A DNA stretch of 64,000 bases, taken from positions 1,302,001-1,366,000 of the forward strand of contig NZ_JAEIOI010000001.1 in the NCBI RefSeq assembly GCF_021375795.1, given 5' to 3'. Position 1 is the stretch's first letter; each line of letters opens with the position of its first letter. Below the pieces are notes generated by a model that saw only the letters and a list, made by a program, of their open reading frames with translations, was not told where the DNA came from and did no database searches. The translations under genes were made by a program, and so were the position numbers. Source of the stretch: Pseudomonas anguilliseptica (GTDB lineage Bacteria; Pseudomonadota; Gammaproteobacteria; Pseudomonadales; Pseudomonadaceae). This document shows, piece by piece, positions 26,701 to 34,167 of the stretch.

Positions 26701-27359
26701 GCCGGGGCTTGAGTTATGTCGACCGCTTTGTGGTTTCTACCGATGCTATGGCGGAGGCATTTTCGGGCCTGCATGACGATATCGTCGTGGCCAGGAATTG
26801 CTTGCCTGAAGAGTGGTGGCGGGGGTTGTCGAGCCAGCGTCGACGTGGTCAGAAGCCTCGCGTCGGTTGGGCTGGTGGGATCAGTCATAGCGGTGACTTG
26901 AGTTTGATTGCTGATGTGGTCAAAGAGCTGGCCAGTGAGGTTGATTGGGTCTTTCTTGGCATGTGTCCTAAAGAAATTCGTCCCTATGTCAAAGAAAGCT
27001 TGGATGGCGTCGATATAGAGCTTTATCCGCAGGCGCTTGCACGTTTGGATCTTGATCTTGCTCTGGCACCGGTCGAGCAAAACCTGTTCAACGAATGTAA
27101 AAGTAATTTGCGGCTTCTTGAATATGGTGCGTGTGGTTTCCCCGTTATCTGCAGTGATGTGCGTTGTTATCAGGGAGACCTGCCTGTAACCAGGGTCAAG
27201 AATCGCTTTAAGGATTGGGTGGATGCGATTCGCATGCACATCAATGATCTTGATGCAGCCGCTGCACAGGGGGATGCATTACGTGCGCGGGTTCTAAGCG
27301 AGTGGATGCTTGACGGACAAAATCTCGAACGCTGGCGTGCAGCTTGGTTGCCAAGTTAA
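23721..27359 (+). CDS. large multi-domain glycosyltransferase (FgtA-like position)
   Basis: A 1212-residue protein with four transferase-like modules: a GT2 domain (about residues 5-230, LVSIVIPSF, DDD at 94-96), a degenerate GT2-like region (about 330-560, LMLVDAGEEF), a second intact GT2 domain (about 590-830, PLVSIIVPTKD, LLNNDT near 685) and a C-terminal GT-B/GT4-like module (about 885-1212, LAPVEQNLFNECKSNLRLLEYGACGFPV). GTG 23721 was chosen because AAGGA lies 8 bases upstream; ATGs at 23658 and 23667 are in frame but lack such a site. No signal or membrane segment, so cytoplasmic. Lying just before fliC, it most likely builds the O-linked glycan on flagellin, one module per sugar. Third positions look more AT-rich than in the flg genes. 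Confidence 0.84.
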   Translation: MSNQPLVSIVIPSFKPRHFEAALLSALAQSYQRLEILVSDDCPDEGIQRILERHLGHSRHPIRVIRNRPGLGGLMNYTQCVVEAQGEFVKFLNDDDILLNDCVARMVEVFLSHSEVSLVTSKRLLIDECGLPLADIPATCNPFVEDSLIHGEDLISYLSEGPMNFIGEPSTVMFRRAHLADITPNVCCLGGQTVRAINDLAMYVNVLRHGGLAYLCEPLSCFRKHAEQRQQQGDMLPLWRKGVQVFATQIRSMGLYRPQPEGQVRCRALGDQAADWHLFALRQRLADEAARLPQTQPVLTPPAVALPATLCDAGGVPLIVPDRPELVRWLEARLPTPIQNQLINDYLCQHAGGPRLGILILDLLGDTQQLMKTIRSLGLEQGLYATLKIIALTTADAPLTQPEAKLHFVSVRPDDYVDAINEVARTADVDWLMLVDAGEEFTPSGLMIAALELVDSDGCRAIYGDELQRMADGALGAAFRPGFNLDMLLSFPTVMARHWLFRREIFVEAGGFDARFASALEFELLLRLIEQGGMAGFGHVDEPLLITTAPTLIDSADEQAALLAHLQRRGYTESRLLPSLPGRYRIRYGHREQPLVSIIVPTKDQLPILQRCVESLLEKTAYANYELLIVDNASETAEARAWLAGVEQMGEEKVRVLRYPHPFNYSAINNMAAREARGEYLVLLNNDTAIISETWLDELLNHALRPEVGITGAKLLYPDGKIQHAGVVLGLRGPADHPFIGEPMNAPGYMQRLEVDQNYSAVTAACLMIRKSIYEAVGGLDEQRFKVSYNDVDLCLKVREAGHLIVWTPHSVVMHEGSVSQKRIEPKAAEAKRKRFADEQDAMYEKWLPALASDPAYNRNLSLNGRGFDLEPDVQLTWRPLVWKPLPVVLAHPADPWGCGNYRVIQPFKVLREQGKVDGMLSYGLLHAVDLQRYDPDVLILQRQIGDDRLEAMRRAKAFSRAFTVYELDDYLPNLPMKSVHRERMPKDILRSLRRGLSYVDRFVVSTDAMAEAFSGLHDDIVVARNCLPEEWWRGLSSQRRRGQKPRVGWAGGISHSGDLSLIADVVKELASEVDWVFLGMCPKEIRPYVKESLDGVDIELYPQALARLDLDLALAPVEQNLFNECKSNLRLLEYGACGFPVICSDVRCYQGDLPVTRVKNRFKDWVDAIRMHINDLDAAAAQGDALRARVLSEWMLDGQNLERWRAAWLPS

Positions 27360-27495
27360 CTCGAGCTCGAAAGGGCAGAAATTGTGCGTAAAGGCTAGCG
27401 AAATTACGCCGGCAACCCGTCAGCAGGGCTGTCTGCCTCTGCTGTGTGAGCTAAGTGATTGCTGGGGATAGAGAAAAAATTATTGCAGAATTCTC

Positions 27496-27522
27496 TAAAG
27501 CTCCGGCATGGGGTGCCGATAG
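27496..27522 (+). promoter_or_regulatory. sigma-28 (FliA) promoter of fliC
   Basis: TAAAGCTC, 11 bases, then GCCGATAG: an excellent match to the FliA consensus TAAAGTTT-N11-GCCGATAA. The predicted leader to the fliC ATG is about 90 nt. Flagellin is the classic late, FliA-dependent gene. Confidence 0.92.
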
Positions 27523-27548
27523 AAATACCGAATGCGAACATTTTGGGC

Positions 27549-27585
27549 GCCTGAGTATGCAGGCCCATGCGTCGCACACTCAGGC
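27549..27585 (+). promoter_or_regulatory. stem-loop in the fliC 5' leader
   Basis: GCCTGAGT (27549-27556) and ACTCAGGC (27578-27585) form a perfect 8-bp stem with a 21-base loop, ending 35 bases before the start codon. It lies wholly within the predicted transcript and may stabilise the message or affect translation; there is no U-run, so it is not a terminator. Confidence 0.55.
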
Positions 27586-27620
27586 ACACAAGTAAGCAAG
27601 GTCCTTCGGAGGAATACACC

Positions 27621-29120
27621 ATGGCCCTGACAGTCAACACAAACGTTGCGTCCCTTAACACTCAACGTAACTTGAATAGCTCGTCCAAAGGTCTGGATAC
27701 ATCCCTCCAGCGCCTGTCTACTGGTTTCCGTATCAATAGCGCCAAAGACGACGCTGCTGGTCTACAGATTTCCAACCGTCTGACCAGCCAGATCAACGGT
27801 CTGAACGTTGCTACCCGAAACGCCAACGATGGTATTTCCTTGGCGCAGACTGCCGAAGGTGCGTTGCAGCAGTCGACCGGTATCCTGCAGCGTATGCGCG
27901 ACCTAGCGCTGCAAGCCGCCAACGGCTCTAACGGCGCGCAAGAGCGTGCAGCCCTGCAAGGTGAAGTGGCGCAGTTGCAGCAAGAGTTGAACCGTATTGC
28001 TGATACCACCAGCTTTGGTGGGCGTAAGATTCTTGATGGCACCTTCGGCTCGCAGAGCTTCCAGGTGGGGGCTAATGCCTACGAAACTATCAACGTATCG
28101 ATTGGTTCTTCGGATGCTAGCCGTATCGGCATCAACCGCTTTGATTCCAGCGGTATCGCGGCAACCAGCTCCAGTGGTGGCTTTGCTGCTCTGAGCTCAG
28201 GTACTCAGGGCTACCAGGGCACCAGCGGTACAATCGTCGGTAAACTGGGCACGGCTAACTTCACTTACAACACCGCCAGTGGTGGTGCGATCTCCGCACG
28301 TGATATCGCCAGCTCAATCAACAAGGTTTCGGACAGTACAGGTGTAACGGCCAACGCCCGTAACCTGACTCAAATGTCCGGTGTTTCCTCGGGTACCGTA
28401 TCGTTCACTCTGTACGGCGCTAATGATAAGGCCGGTACTGGTGTAGCCATTTCGGCAAACGTTACTGATGCTTCTGATCTTTCCAGCCTGGCAGATGCAA
28501 TCAACAAGGAAACGGGCACTACCGGTATTGCTGCCAAGACCAGCAGCGGTGGAACTCTTGAACTCATCAGTGACCGCGGTGAAAGCATTATCATTGAAAA
28601 CTACACTGACAGTGCCGGCTCTGGCGGTTCTGCAGCCTTGTTCGCCTTTGGCTTTGATTACGATGACGGCGGTGAAATTGCGACTAGCGGCTCCTTGTCT
28701 GCCGGTGGCGCGCGTACTGATGGCGGTGTGCAGATTGAGGCGGCGGATGCCTTCTCTGTTACCGGTATCGACGCGACCTTTGGTACTGCAGGCTTCAGCC
28801 AACTGAACTCGGTCGCCAGCATCGATATCAGTACAACGGCGGGGGCGCAGAGTGCTCTTGGGATCGTCAATGGTGCGATATCCAATATTGACAGTCAGCG
28901 AGCTCAGTTAGGTGCGGTGCAGAATCGCTTCGAGAACACCATCTCGAACCTGCAGAACATCTCTGAGAACGCCTCGGCTGCCCGTAGCCGGATTCGTGAC
29001 ACTGACTTTGCCGCCGAAACATCGGAACTGACCAAGAACCAGATCCTGCAACAGGCTGGTACTGCGATCTTGGCCCAGGCTAACCAGTTGCCACAGGCTG
29101 TGCTCAGCCTGCTCGGTTAA
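27621..29120 (+). CDS. fliC: flagellin
   Basis: The 499-residue filament subunit. D0/D1 ends are highly conserved: [44 protein letters not shown] and the C-terminal [52 protein letters not shown]. The centre (about residues 175-395) is Ser/Thr/Gly-rich, offering many sites for O-glycosylation by the adjacent island. ATG 27621 is preceded by GGAGGAATACACC, a strong ribosome site. Transcribed from a sigma-28 promoter and followed by a hairpin. Confidence 0.98.
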   Translation: MALTVNTNVASLNTQRNLNSSSKGLDTSLQRLSTGFRINSAKDDAAGLQISNRLTSQINGLNVATRNANDGISLAQTAEGALQQSTGILQRMRDLALQAANGSNGAQERAALQGEVAQLQQELNRIADTTSFGGRKILDGTFGSQSFQVGANAYETINVSIGSSDASRIGINRFDSSGIAATSSSGGFAALSSGTQGYQGTSGTIVGKLGTANFTYNTASGGAISARDIASSINKVSDSTGVTANARNLTQMSGVSSGTVSFTLYGANDKAGTGVAISANVTDASDLSSLADAINKETGTTGIAAKTSSGGTLELISDRGESIIIENYTDSAGSGGSAALFAFGFDYDDGGEIATSGSLSAGGARTDGGVQIEAADAFSVTGIDATFGTAGFSQLNSVASIDISTTAGAQSALGIVNGAISNIDSQRAQLGAVQNRFENTISNLQNISENASAARSRIRDTDFAAETSELTKNQILQQAGTAILAQANQLPQAVLSLLG

Positions 29121-29139
29121 GGGTAAAAGCGCTAGACTG

Positions 29140-29168
29140 CGGGGAGAAGGGCTTAGCTCTTCTCCCCG
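29140..29168 (+). terminator. hairpin after fliC
   Basis: CGGGGAGAAG (29140-29149) pairs perfectly with CTTCTCCCCG (29159-29168), loop of 9. Only a weak pyrimidine run follows, so it may reduce rather than stop readthrough into flaG, and protect the abundant fliC mRNA. Confidence 0.7.
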
Positions 29169-29192
29169 TTCCCTCATTCTGAGGAGAGAATT

Positions 29193-29585
29193 ATGGACAT
29201 TGGTTTTATTCAAAGTTCGCCTGCATCCACCGTTGGTGCTTCTAAAGCAGAGCGTGCGCCAAATGCTTCTGCCAAGGTTGTGGCCGATGCTGTTGAGGGT
29301 AAGCCTTCTGAGGATGCTGCAACCGGTAGTGCCGTAAAGGTTGAAAGTGGTACTGCGGCCTCTCGCGAAGAAGTCGAGGCAGCAGTTGCGACGATTCAGG
29401 ACTTTGTCCAATCGGTTCGTCGTAGCCTGAACTTCTCCCTCGAAGAGGGCAGTGGGCGTGTCGTGGTCAAGGTTACTGATGCAGGATCGGGCGATGTGAT
29501 CCGGCAAATCCCTTCTGAAGAAGCGCTGCAACTGGCAGAGAATCTTTCGGAGGTCCGTAGCTTGTTATTCAAAGCCGAAGCCTGA
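29193..29585 (+). CDS. flaG: FlaG-family protein
   Basis: A 130-residue small protein with a disordered Ala/Ser-rich N-terminus and a C-terminal FlaG domain (about 65-130: FVQSVRRSLNFSLEEGSGRVVVKVTDAGSGDVIRQIPSEEALQLAENL). FlaG proteins lie between fliC and fliD in polar flagellates and influence filament length. RBS GAGGAGAG is good. It may be read both from fliC readthrough and its own promoter; none is evident in the 24-bp gap after the hairpin. Confidence 0.93.
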   Translation: MDIGFIQSSPASTVGASKAERAPNASAKVVADAVEGKPSEDAATGSAVKVESGTAASREEVEAAVATIQDFVQSVRRSLNFSLEEGSGRVVVKVTDAGSGDVIRQIPSEEALQLAENLSEVRSLLFKAEA

Positions 29586-29593
29586 TCTGCGGG

Positions 29594-29610
29594 TTGGCAC
29601 GGCTTTTGAC
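29594..29610 (+). promoter_or_regulatory. candidate sigma-54 promoter of fliDS
   Basis: TTGGCACGGCTTTTGAC has a perfect -24 element (TTGGCACG), but the -12 dinucleotide is GA instead of GC. It lies 50 bp before fliD. P. aeruginosa fliD is FleQ/RpoN-dependent, which supports the call despite the mismatch. Confidence 0.5.
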
Positions 29611-29614
29611 TATT

Positions 29615-29634
29615 AACACCTCTATGGTGTTTTT
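29615..29634 (+). terminator. short terminator between flaG and fliD
   Basis: AACACC (29615-29620) and GGTGTT (29626-29631) pair around TCTAT, followed by TTT. It would end flaG transcription; it also falls at the predicted start of the fliD transcript. Confidence 0.6.
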
Positions 29635-29659
29635 AGTCATTATTTTGGCGAGGTGAAAC

Positions 29660-31120
29660 ATGGTCGGGATTACTGGGATTGGCTCAGGGATCAAAATCGA
29701 CGAAATCGTCACAGCGTTGGTCAATGCCGAAAGGGCACCCAAGACTAACCAACTGGACCGTCTCGAGAAGACCACTGTTGCACGTATATCGGCAATGGGC
29801 TCACTAACCAGTGCGCTGAATACCTTCAAAACTGCCGTCGATTCGTTGAACAAGACATCTTTGTATGAGTCGCGAACGGCAAGTTCTTCCAGCAGCAGTG
29901 TCCTTAAGGTTACTGCCGCAACCACTGCTCCTGCGGGTAATTACAACGTTCAGGTCAAACAGTTAGCGACCAGCAGCAAGGTGGCATTGCAATCGGTCAC
30001 TGGCGGTAATACCGCGACGTTCAATAGTGGATCGTTGACTATTTCTACCGGCAGCTCGAGCTTCGACGTTGACATTACTGCAGCTAATAACACCTTGGCC
30101 GGTATGCGCGATGCAATCAATGAGGCCGGAAAAGCATCGGGTGTTAGCGCCACCATCATCACGGATGACTCTGGTTCACGCTTGGTCTTGAACTCCACCA
30201 AGAGCGGTGGCGGCAATGATATTAATGTCGTGGCCAGTGAAGATAATGTGACGACTGGGGCTAATGCGCTGACGACTCAGTCGTTTTCACCGACTGTCGA
30301 TCCCGGCAATGCCGATGCCTTTCTGAAGCCTAATTCCACTACGGGCGCTGGCGGTGTTATCACCAAAGCGCAGTCAGCCAAGATATCCATTGATGGTCTT
30401 GAGTTGGTGCGCAACACCAACCGCATTGAAGACGCTCTCGAAGGCGTAACGCTTGATCTCACAGCGGCGCAAAGTGCTACAGATCTGGCGGATGGAAAAA
30501 CCATCAGCGTCACTGTTGGCGTCGATAAAGGCAGTGTGAAAACCAACCTGCAGAAGTTTGTCGATGCCTACAACGCATTGATTAACACGACATCCCAGCT
30601 GACCGCTGTTGTCCCTGTCGATGGCGGTAAGCCGGTAACCGGGCCTTTGCTCGGCGATTCATCCATACGCAATGTCTTGTCCAGCCTGCGTAATGAAATG
30701 GTCGATATGACCGGCAAGGGTGGTGTTAAGGCGCTTGCAGACTTAGGTATTACGTCTGACTGGAAAACAGGGCAGCTTAAGCTTGATGACAGCCAATTGA
30801 CCAAGGCGCTGGAAGGCAACTTTGATCAGGTTGCCGGTTACCTGGCGGGCGATAATGGCCTGATGGGGCGCTTGTCCAAATCTGTTGGCGCTTATGTGGG
30901 GACTGGCGGTGTGCTCAAGCAGCGCACAGACGCCTTGCAGGTCACCAAGCTTAGTGTCGATGAGCAGCGCAAGGCATTGGCTGTTCGCGTTGAAAGCTTG
31001 CAGACACGACTGTATGCCCAGTACAACGCCATGGACTCCCTGGTCGGGCGTTTGCAAAAAACCAGTGAGAGCCTGGCTAACCAGCTTGCCAGCCTGCCAG
31101 GCTTCGTGAAAAAGGATTAG
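29660..31120 (+). CDS. fliD: filament cap protein FliD
   Basis: A 486-residue cap that folds flagellin monomers at the filament tip. N-terminal [26 protein letters not shown] and the FliD_N coiled coil ([26 protein letters not shown]) are present, as is the C-terminal region with [55 protein letters not shown] precedes ATG. fliS follows after 2 bp, so they form one operon with the fliS2 and fliT-like genes. Confidence 0.97.
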   Translation: MVGITGIGSGIKIDEIVTALVNAERAPKTNQLDRLEKTTVARISAMGSLTSALNTFKTAVDSLNKTSLYESRTASSSSSSVLKVTAATTAPAGNYNVQVKQLATSSKVALQSVTGGNTATFNSGSLTISTGSSSFDVDITAANNTLAGMRDAINEAGKASGVSATIITDDSGSRLVLNSTKSGGGNDINVVASEDNVTTGANALTTQSFSPTVDPGNADAFLKPNSTTGAGGVITKAQSAKISIDGLELVRNTNRIEDALEGVTLDLTAAQSATDLADGKTISVTVGVDKGSVKTNLQKFVDAYNALINTTSQLTAVVPVDGGKPVTGPLLGDSSIRNVLSSLRNEMVDMTGKGGVKALADLGITSDWKTGQLKLDDSQLTKALEGNFDQVAGYLAGDNGLMGRLSKSVGAYVGTGGVLKQRTDALQVTKLSVDEQRKALAVRVESLQTRLYAQYNAMDSLVGRLQKTSESLANQLASLPGFVKKD

Positions 31121-31122
31121 TA

Positions 31123-31515
31123 ATGAGCAAGAAGCCGATTGATACCTACAAGCAGGTCAACACCAGTCACGAGGTTTCCCCATACCGTACCGTGCAGTTG
31201 TTGCTGGAAGGTGCCGTGCAGCGGGTGATGCTGGCCAAGCACGCGCAAAATGAAGGCGATGCCGAGGTCCGCGGTCTGGCGGTCGGCAGCACTATTACCA
31301 TCCTCGGTGTGCTACAGGCGAGTCTCGACAAGAACCTGGGTGGCGAGATTGCCGAGAATCTGGATTCGCTCTACGACTACATGACACGCCGCCTGGCGGG
31401 CGTTGCGCTCGACTCAACTCCGCGCACTTTGGATGAAGTTCAGGCCCTGCTTGAACAAATCAAAAGTGCTTGGGATGCCATCGGGCCAGAGGTCGAACCT
31501 GCTGCAGTTAGCTGA
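31123..31515 (+). CDS. fliS: flagellar export chaperone FliS
   Basis: A 130-residue helical chaperone that binds the C-terminal helix of flagellin and prevents premature assembly. The family pattern [31 protein letters not shown] and [20 protein letters not shown] is intact. It starts 2 bp after fliD. A second, diverged fliS follows. Confidence 0.95.
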   Translation: MSKKPIDTYKQVNTSHEVSPYRTVQLLLEGAVQRVMLAKHAQNEGDAEVRGLAVGSTITILGVLQASLDKNLGGEIAENLDSLYDYMTRRLAGVALDSTPRTLDEVQALLEQIKSAWDAIGPEVEPAAVS

Positions 31516-31586
31516 TTTGATTGTTAAAGCTTTGCGCGGTGACGCCGATACCTGAGGTATCCGGTTAGCAAAAAGCGAGAACAACG

Positions 31587-31967
31587 ATGAACGCGATGGC
31601 GGCTCTCAGGCAGTATCAAACCGTCAACACCCAGGCGCAGGCGATTGAAGCCAGCCCGCATCGGTTGATTCAAATGTTGATGGAAGGTGGCCTCACTCGT
31701 TTGGCGCAGGCGCGCGGTGCGATGGAGCGTGATCAGGTTGCTCTAAAGGGTGAGTTGATCAGCAAGGCCATTGGTATTATTGGCGGCTTGCGTGAAGGTC
31801 TGAATCTGGAACAGGGTGGCGAAGTGGCTGCCAATCTGGATAGCCTTTACGAGTACATGGCGAGCCGCCTTGTTGAGGCCAATTTGCAGAATGAAATAGC
31901 GCCATTGGATGAAGTGGCTGGGCTGTTGCGTAATGTCAAAGCTGGCTGGGATGCCATTGCTGAGTAA
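31587..31967 (+). CDS. second FliS-family chaperone
   Basis: A 126-residue FliS paralogue: RQYQTVNTQAQAIEASPHRLIQMLMEGGLTRLAQARGAMER and GGEVAANLDSLYEYMASRL keep the family helices, with differences in the flagellin-binding groove. Tandem fliS genes are known in other pseudomonads; the second may chaperone a different client or be a duplicate. An alternative start at ATG 31596 would shorten it by three residues. Confidence 0.9.
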   Translation: MNAMAALRQYQTVNTQAQAIEASPHRLIQMLMEGGLTRLAQARGAMERDQVALKGELISKAIGIIGGLREGLNLEQGGEVAANLDSLYEYMASRLVEANLQNEIAPLDEVAGLLRNVKAGWDAIAE

Positions 31968-31994
31968 GGCTGTTTCCCGCCTGAGGAAGTGTTT

Positions 31995-32291
31995 ATGAGT
32001 TCATCCGTGCAGCGTCTAGAAGAAACAGGCAGTGCCTTGCGCGTGGCGTTGGCCAGTCAGGATTGGGCTGCAATCGGTGAGCTGGATCTGCAGTGCCGTC
32101 AGGCGGTTGACGAAGCCATGGTGGAATCTGCCAATGATGAAGAGACCTTGCGTGCCCGCATGCAAGAACTGTTGGATCTTTATCGTGAGCTGGTCAATGT
32201 TTGTCAGGCTGAGCAACAGCGACTGGCTCACGAGTTGGTACAGCTGAATCAGTCGCAACAGGGTGCCAAGGTCTACCAACTGTTTGGTTGA
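31995..32291 (+). CDS. FliT-like small helical protein
   Basis: A 98-residue, almost wholly alpha-helical protein (SSSVQRLEETGSALRVALASQDW ... LLDLYRELVNVCQAEQQRLAHELVQLNQSQQGAKVYQLF) in the fliD-fliS position where pseudomonads carry a FliT-type chaperone for FliD. ATG 31995 has GAGGAAG 5 bases upstream. Sequence conservation of FliT is low, so the call rests on position, size and helix pattern. In P. aeruginosa the corresponding slot has been named fleP. Confidence 0.65.
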   Translation: MSSSVQRLEETGSALRVALASQDWAAIGELDLQCRQAVDEAMVESANDEETLRARMQELLDLYRELVNVCQAEQQRLAHELVQLNQSQQGAKVYQLFG

Positions 32292-32303
32292 TTGGTGTTT
32301 CCC

Positions 32304-32327
32304 GGTCGATGCCGTTCGGTATCGACC
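32304..32327 (+). terminator. terminator of the fliD-fliS-fliT operon
   Basis: GGTCGATGCCG (32304-32314) pairs with CGGTATCGACC (32317-32327), 11 bp including one G-U, followed by a pyrimidine-rich run (TTCTGGTCTTTTCCC) and T5 at 32346-32350. It isolates the operon from fleQ. Confidence 0.75.
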
Positions 32328-32511
32328 TTCTGGTCTTTTCCCTCCTTTTTCAAACAGCTGCTTAGTCTGCTTGTCGGGCAAAATAAAAAAGCACGCCATA
32401 AAATTGACTGCGAACAAAAAATTGACTTAACTAGTGGCCAATTGCCGTCGCTGGCGCAGGTTATTTTTGTCAGCTGACACGTTCTTCACTCCAGGATCAG
32501 CAAATAAAACT

Positions 32512-33984
32512 ATGTGGCGTGAAACCAAAATCCTCCTGATTGACGATAACAGCGAACGCCGTCGTGACTTGACGGTAATCCTGAACTTTCTGGGTGAAGA
32601 GCATCTGGCCTGTGACAGCCAGAATTGGCGGCAATGTGTAGCTGAGCTGTCGTCGAACCGTGAAGTGCTCAGCGTTTTGCTGGGTGAGGTGAAGGCCAAG
32701 GGTGGCGTGCTGGAAATGCTCAAGCAGTTGGCTGCCTGGGATGAGTTCTTGCCAACTTTGCTGATCAACGAGCAGGTTGCGATCGAATGGCCGGAGGAGC
32801 AGCGCCGCAGTGTGCTGGCCAGCCTGGAAATGCCGCTGAGCTACAACAAGCTGCTCGACTCGCTGCACCGCGCCCAGGTTTACCGCGAGATGTACGACCA
32901 GGCCCGTGAGCGTGGACGGCAACGCGAAACCAACCTGTTCCGTAGCCTTGTGGGCACCAGTCGGGCCATTCAGCAAGTGCGGCAGATGATGCAGCAGGTG
33001 GCCGATACCGAAGCCAGCGTGCTGATCCTCGGCGAGTCCGGCACTGGCAAAGAGGTGGTTGCGCGCAACCTGCATTACCACTCCAAGCGCCGTGAAGCGC
33101 CTTTTGTGCCGGTCAACTGCGGCGCGATTCCTGCCGAGTTGCTGGAAAGTGAACTGTTCGGCCATGAGAAGGGCGCGTTTACTGGCGCGATCACCAGCCG
33201 TGCCGGACGTTTCGAGCTGGCCAATGGCGGCACGCTGTTTCTTGATGAGATCGGTGACATGCCGCTACCCATGCAGGTCAAGCTGCTGCGCGTATTGCAG
33301 GAGCGCACCTTTGAGCGGGTTGGCAGCAACAAGACGCAGAGTGCCGATGTGCGGATCATTGCCGCCACCCACAAGAATCTGGAAAAAATGATCGAGGACG
33401 GCAGCTTTCGTGAGGATCTGTATTACCGCCTCAACGTTTTCCCCATCGAAATGGCTCCGCTGCGTGAGCGTATCGAAGACATTCCGTTGCTGATGAACGA
33501 GCTGATCTCTCGCATGGAGTTCGAGAAGCGCGGCTCCATCCGTTTCAACTCGGCAGCCATCATGTCGCTGTGTCGGCATGATTGGGCGGGTAACGTGCGT
33601 GAGCTGGCCAACCTGGTCGAGCGCATGGCGATCATGCATCCCTATGGGGTCATCGGTGTGGGCGAGTTGCCGAAGAAGTTTCGCCATGTCGATGATGAAG
33701 ACGAGAGCATGGTGGCGACGCTGCGTGATGAGCTGGATGAGCGCGCGACCATCATGGCGGGTTTGCCGGGTGTCGACTCGATGGCCATGCTGCCGCCGGA
33801 AGGCTTGGACCTGAAGGACTATCTGGGCAACCTCGAGCAAGGTCTGATCCAGCAGGCGCTGGACGATGCCAGCGGTGTGGTGGCGCGAGCGGCCGAACGG
33901 TTGCGTATCCGCCGCACCACCCTGGTTGAGAAAATGCGCAAGTACGGCATGAGCCGACGTGATGACGAGGGTCTGGACGACTGA
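32512..33984 (+). CDS. fleQ: flagellar master regulator FleQ
   Basis: Sigma-54 activator at the top of the Pseudomonas flagellar cascade and c-di-GMP-responsive regulator of biofilm genes. The 490-residue protein has an N-terminal receiver-like REC domain (FleQ type, [17 protein letters not shown]), a AAA+ domain with Walker A GESGTGKE and GAFTGA (about 221-226), Walker [13 protein letters not shown] and a Fis-type helix-turn-helix at the end ([27 protein letters not shown]). Length and start match P. aeruginosa FleQ. No strong ribosome site is close to ATG 32512, and TTGACT motifs upstream could be its -35. It is monocistronic with its own terminator. Confidence 0.97.
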   Translation: MWRETKILLIDDNSERRRDLTVILNFLGEEHLACDSQNWRQCVAELSSNREVLSVLLGEVKAKGGVLEMLKQLAAWDEFLPTLLINEQVAIEWPEEQRRSVLASLEMPLSYNKLLDSLHRAQVYREMYDQARERGRQRETNLFRSLVGTSRAIQQVRQMMQQVADTEASVLILGESGTGKEVVARNLHYHSKRREAPFVPVNCGAIPAELLESELFGHEKGAFTGAITSRAGRFELANGGTLFLDEIGDMPLPMQVKLLRVLQERTFERVGSNKTQSADVRIIAATHKNLEKMIEDGSFREDLYYRLNVFPIEMAPLRERIEDIPLLMNELISRMEFEKRGSIRFNSAAIMSLCRHDWAGNVRELANLVERMAIMHPYGVIGVGELPKKFRHVDDEDESMVATLRDELDERATIMAGLPGVDSMAMLPPEGLDLKDYLGNLEQGLIQQALDDASGVVARAAERLRIRRTTLVEKMRKYGMSRRDDEGLDD

Positions 33985-34031
33985 GTCGCACACGCTGCAC
34001 TCGTCAGTGACTTGGCGTTTGCCCACCTAAT

Positions 34032-34070
34032 AAAGCCGAAGGTTTGACGCAGCCTTCGGCTTTGTTTTTT
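34032..34070 (+). terminator. rho-independent terminator of fleQ
   Basis: AAAGCCGAAGG (34032-34042) pairs with CCTTCGGCTTT (34053-34063) around a 10-base loop and is followed by GTTTTTT. It starts about 48 bp after the fleQ stop. Confidence 0.92.
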
Positions 34071-34099
34071 ATGGTGTTGATTTATAAGGGTATTTTTTC

Positions 34100-34115
34100 A
34101 GGCACGGGTATTGCT
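34100..34115 (+). promoter_or_regulatory. sigma-54 promoter of fleSR
   Basis: AGGCACGGGTATTGCT has GG and GC with 10 bases between. It lies 53 bp upstream of the fleS ATG. FleQ-dependent sigma-54 control of fleSR is established in P. aeruginosa. Confidence 0.82.
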
Positions 34116-34167
34116 ATCTCTCTTGCAACTGACTGTCTTATGACGGCTCGCTGCGCGAGAGAGAACC

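Noticed and set aside
29140..29168. Strong hairpin after fliC taken as complete terminator.
   Set aside because: There is no real U-run after it; some readthrough into flaG is likely.
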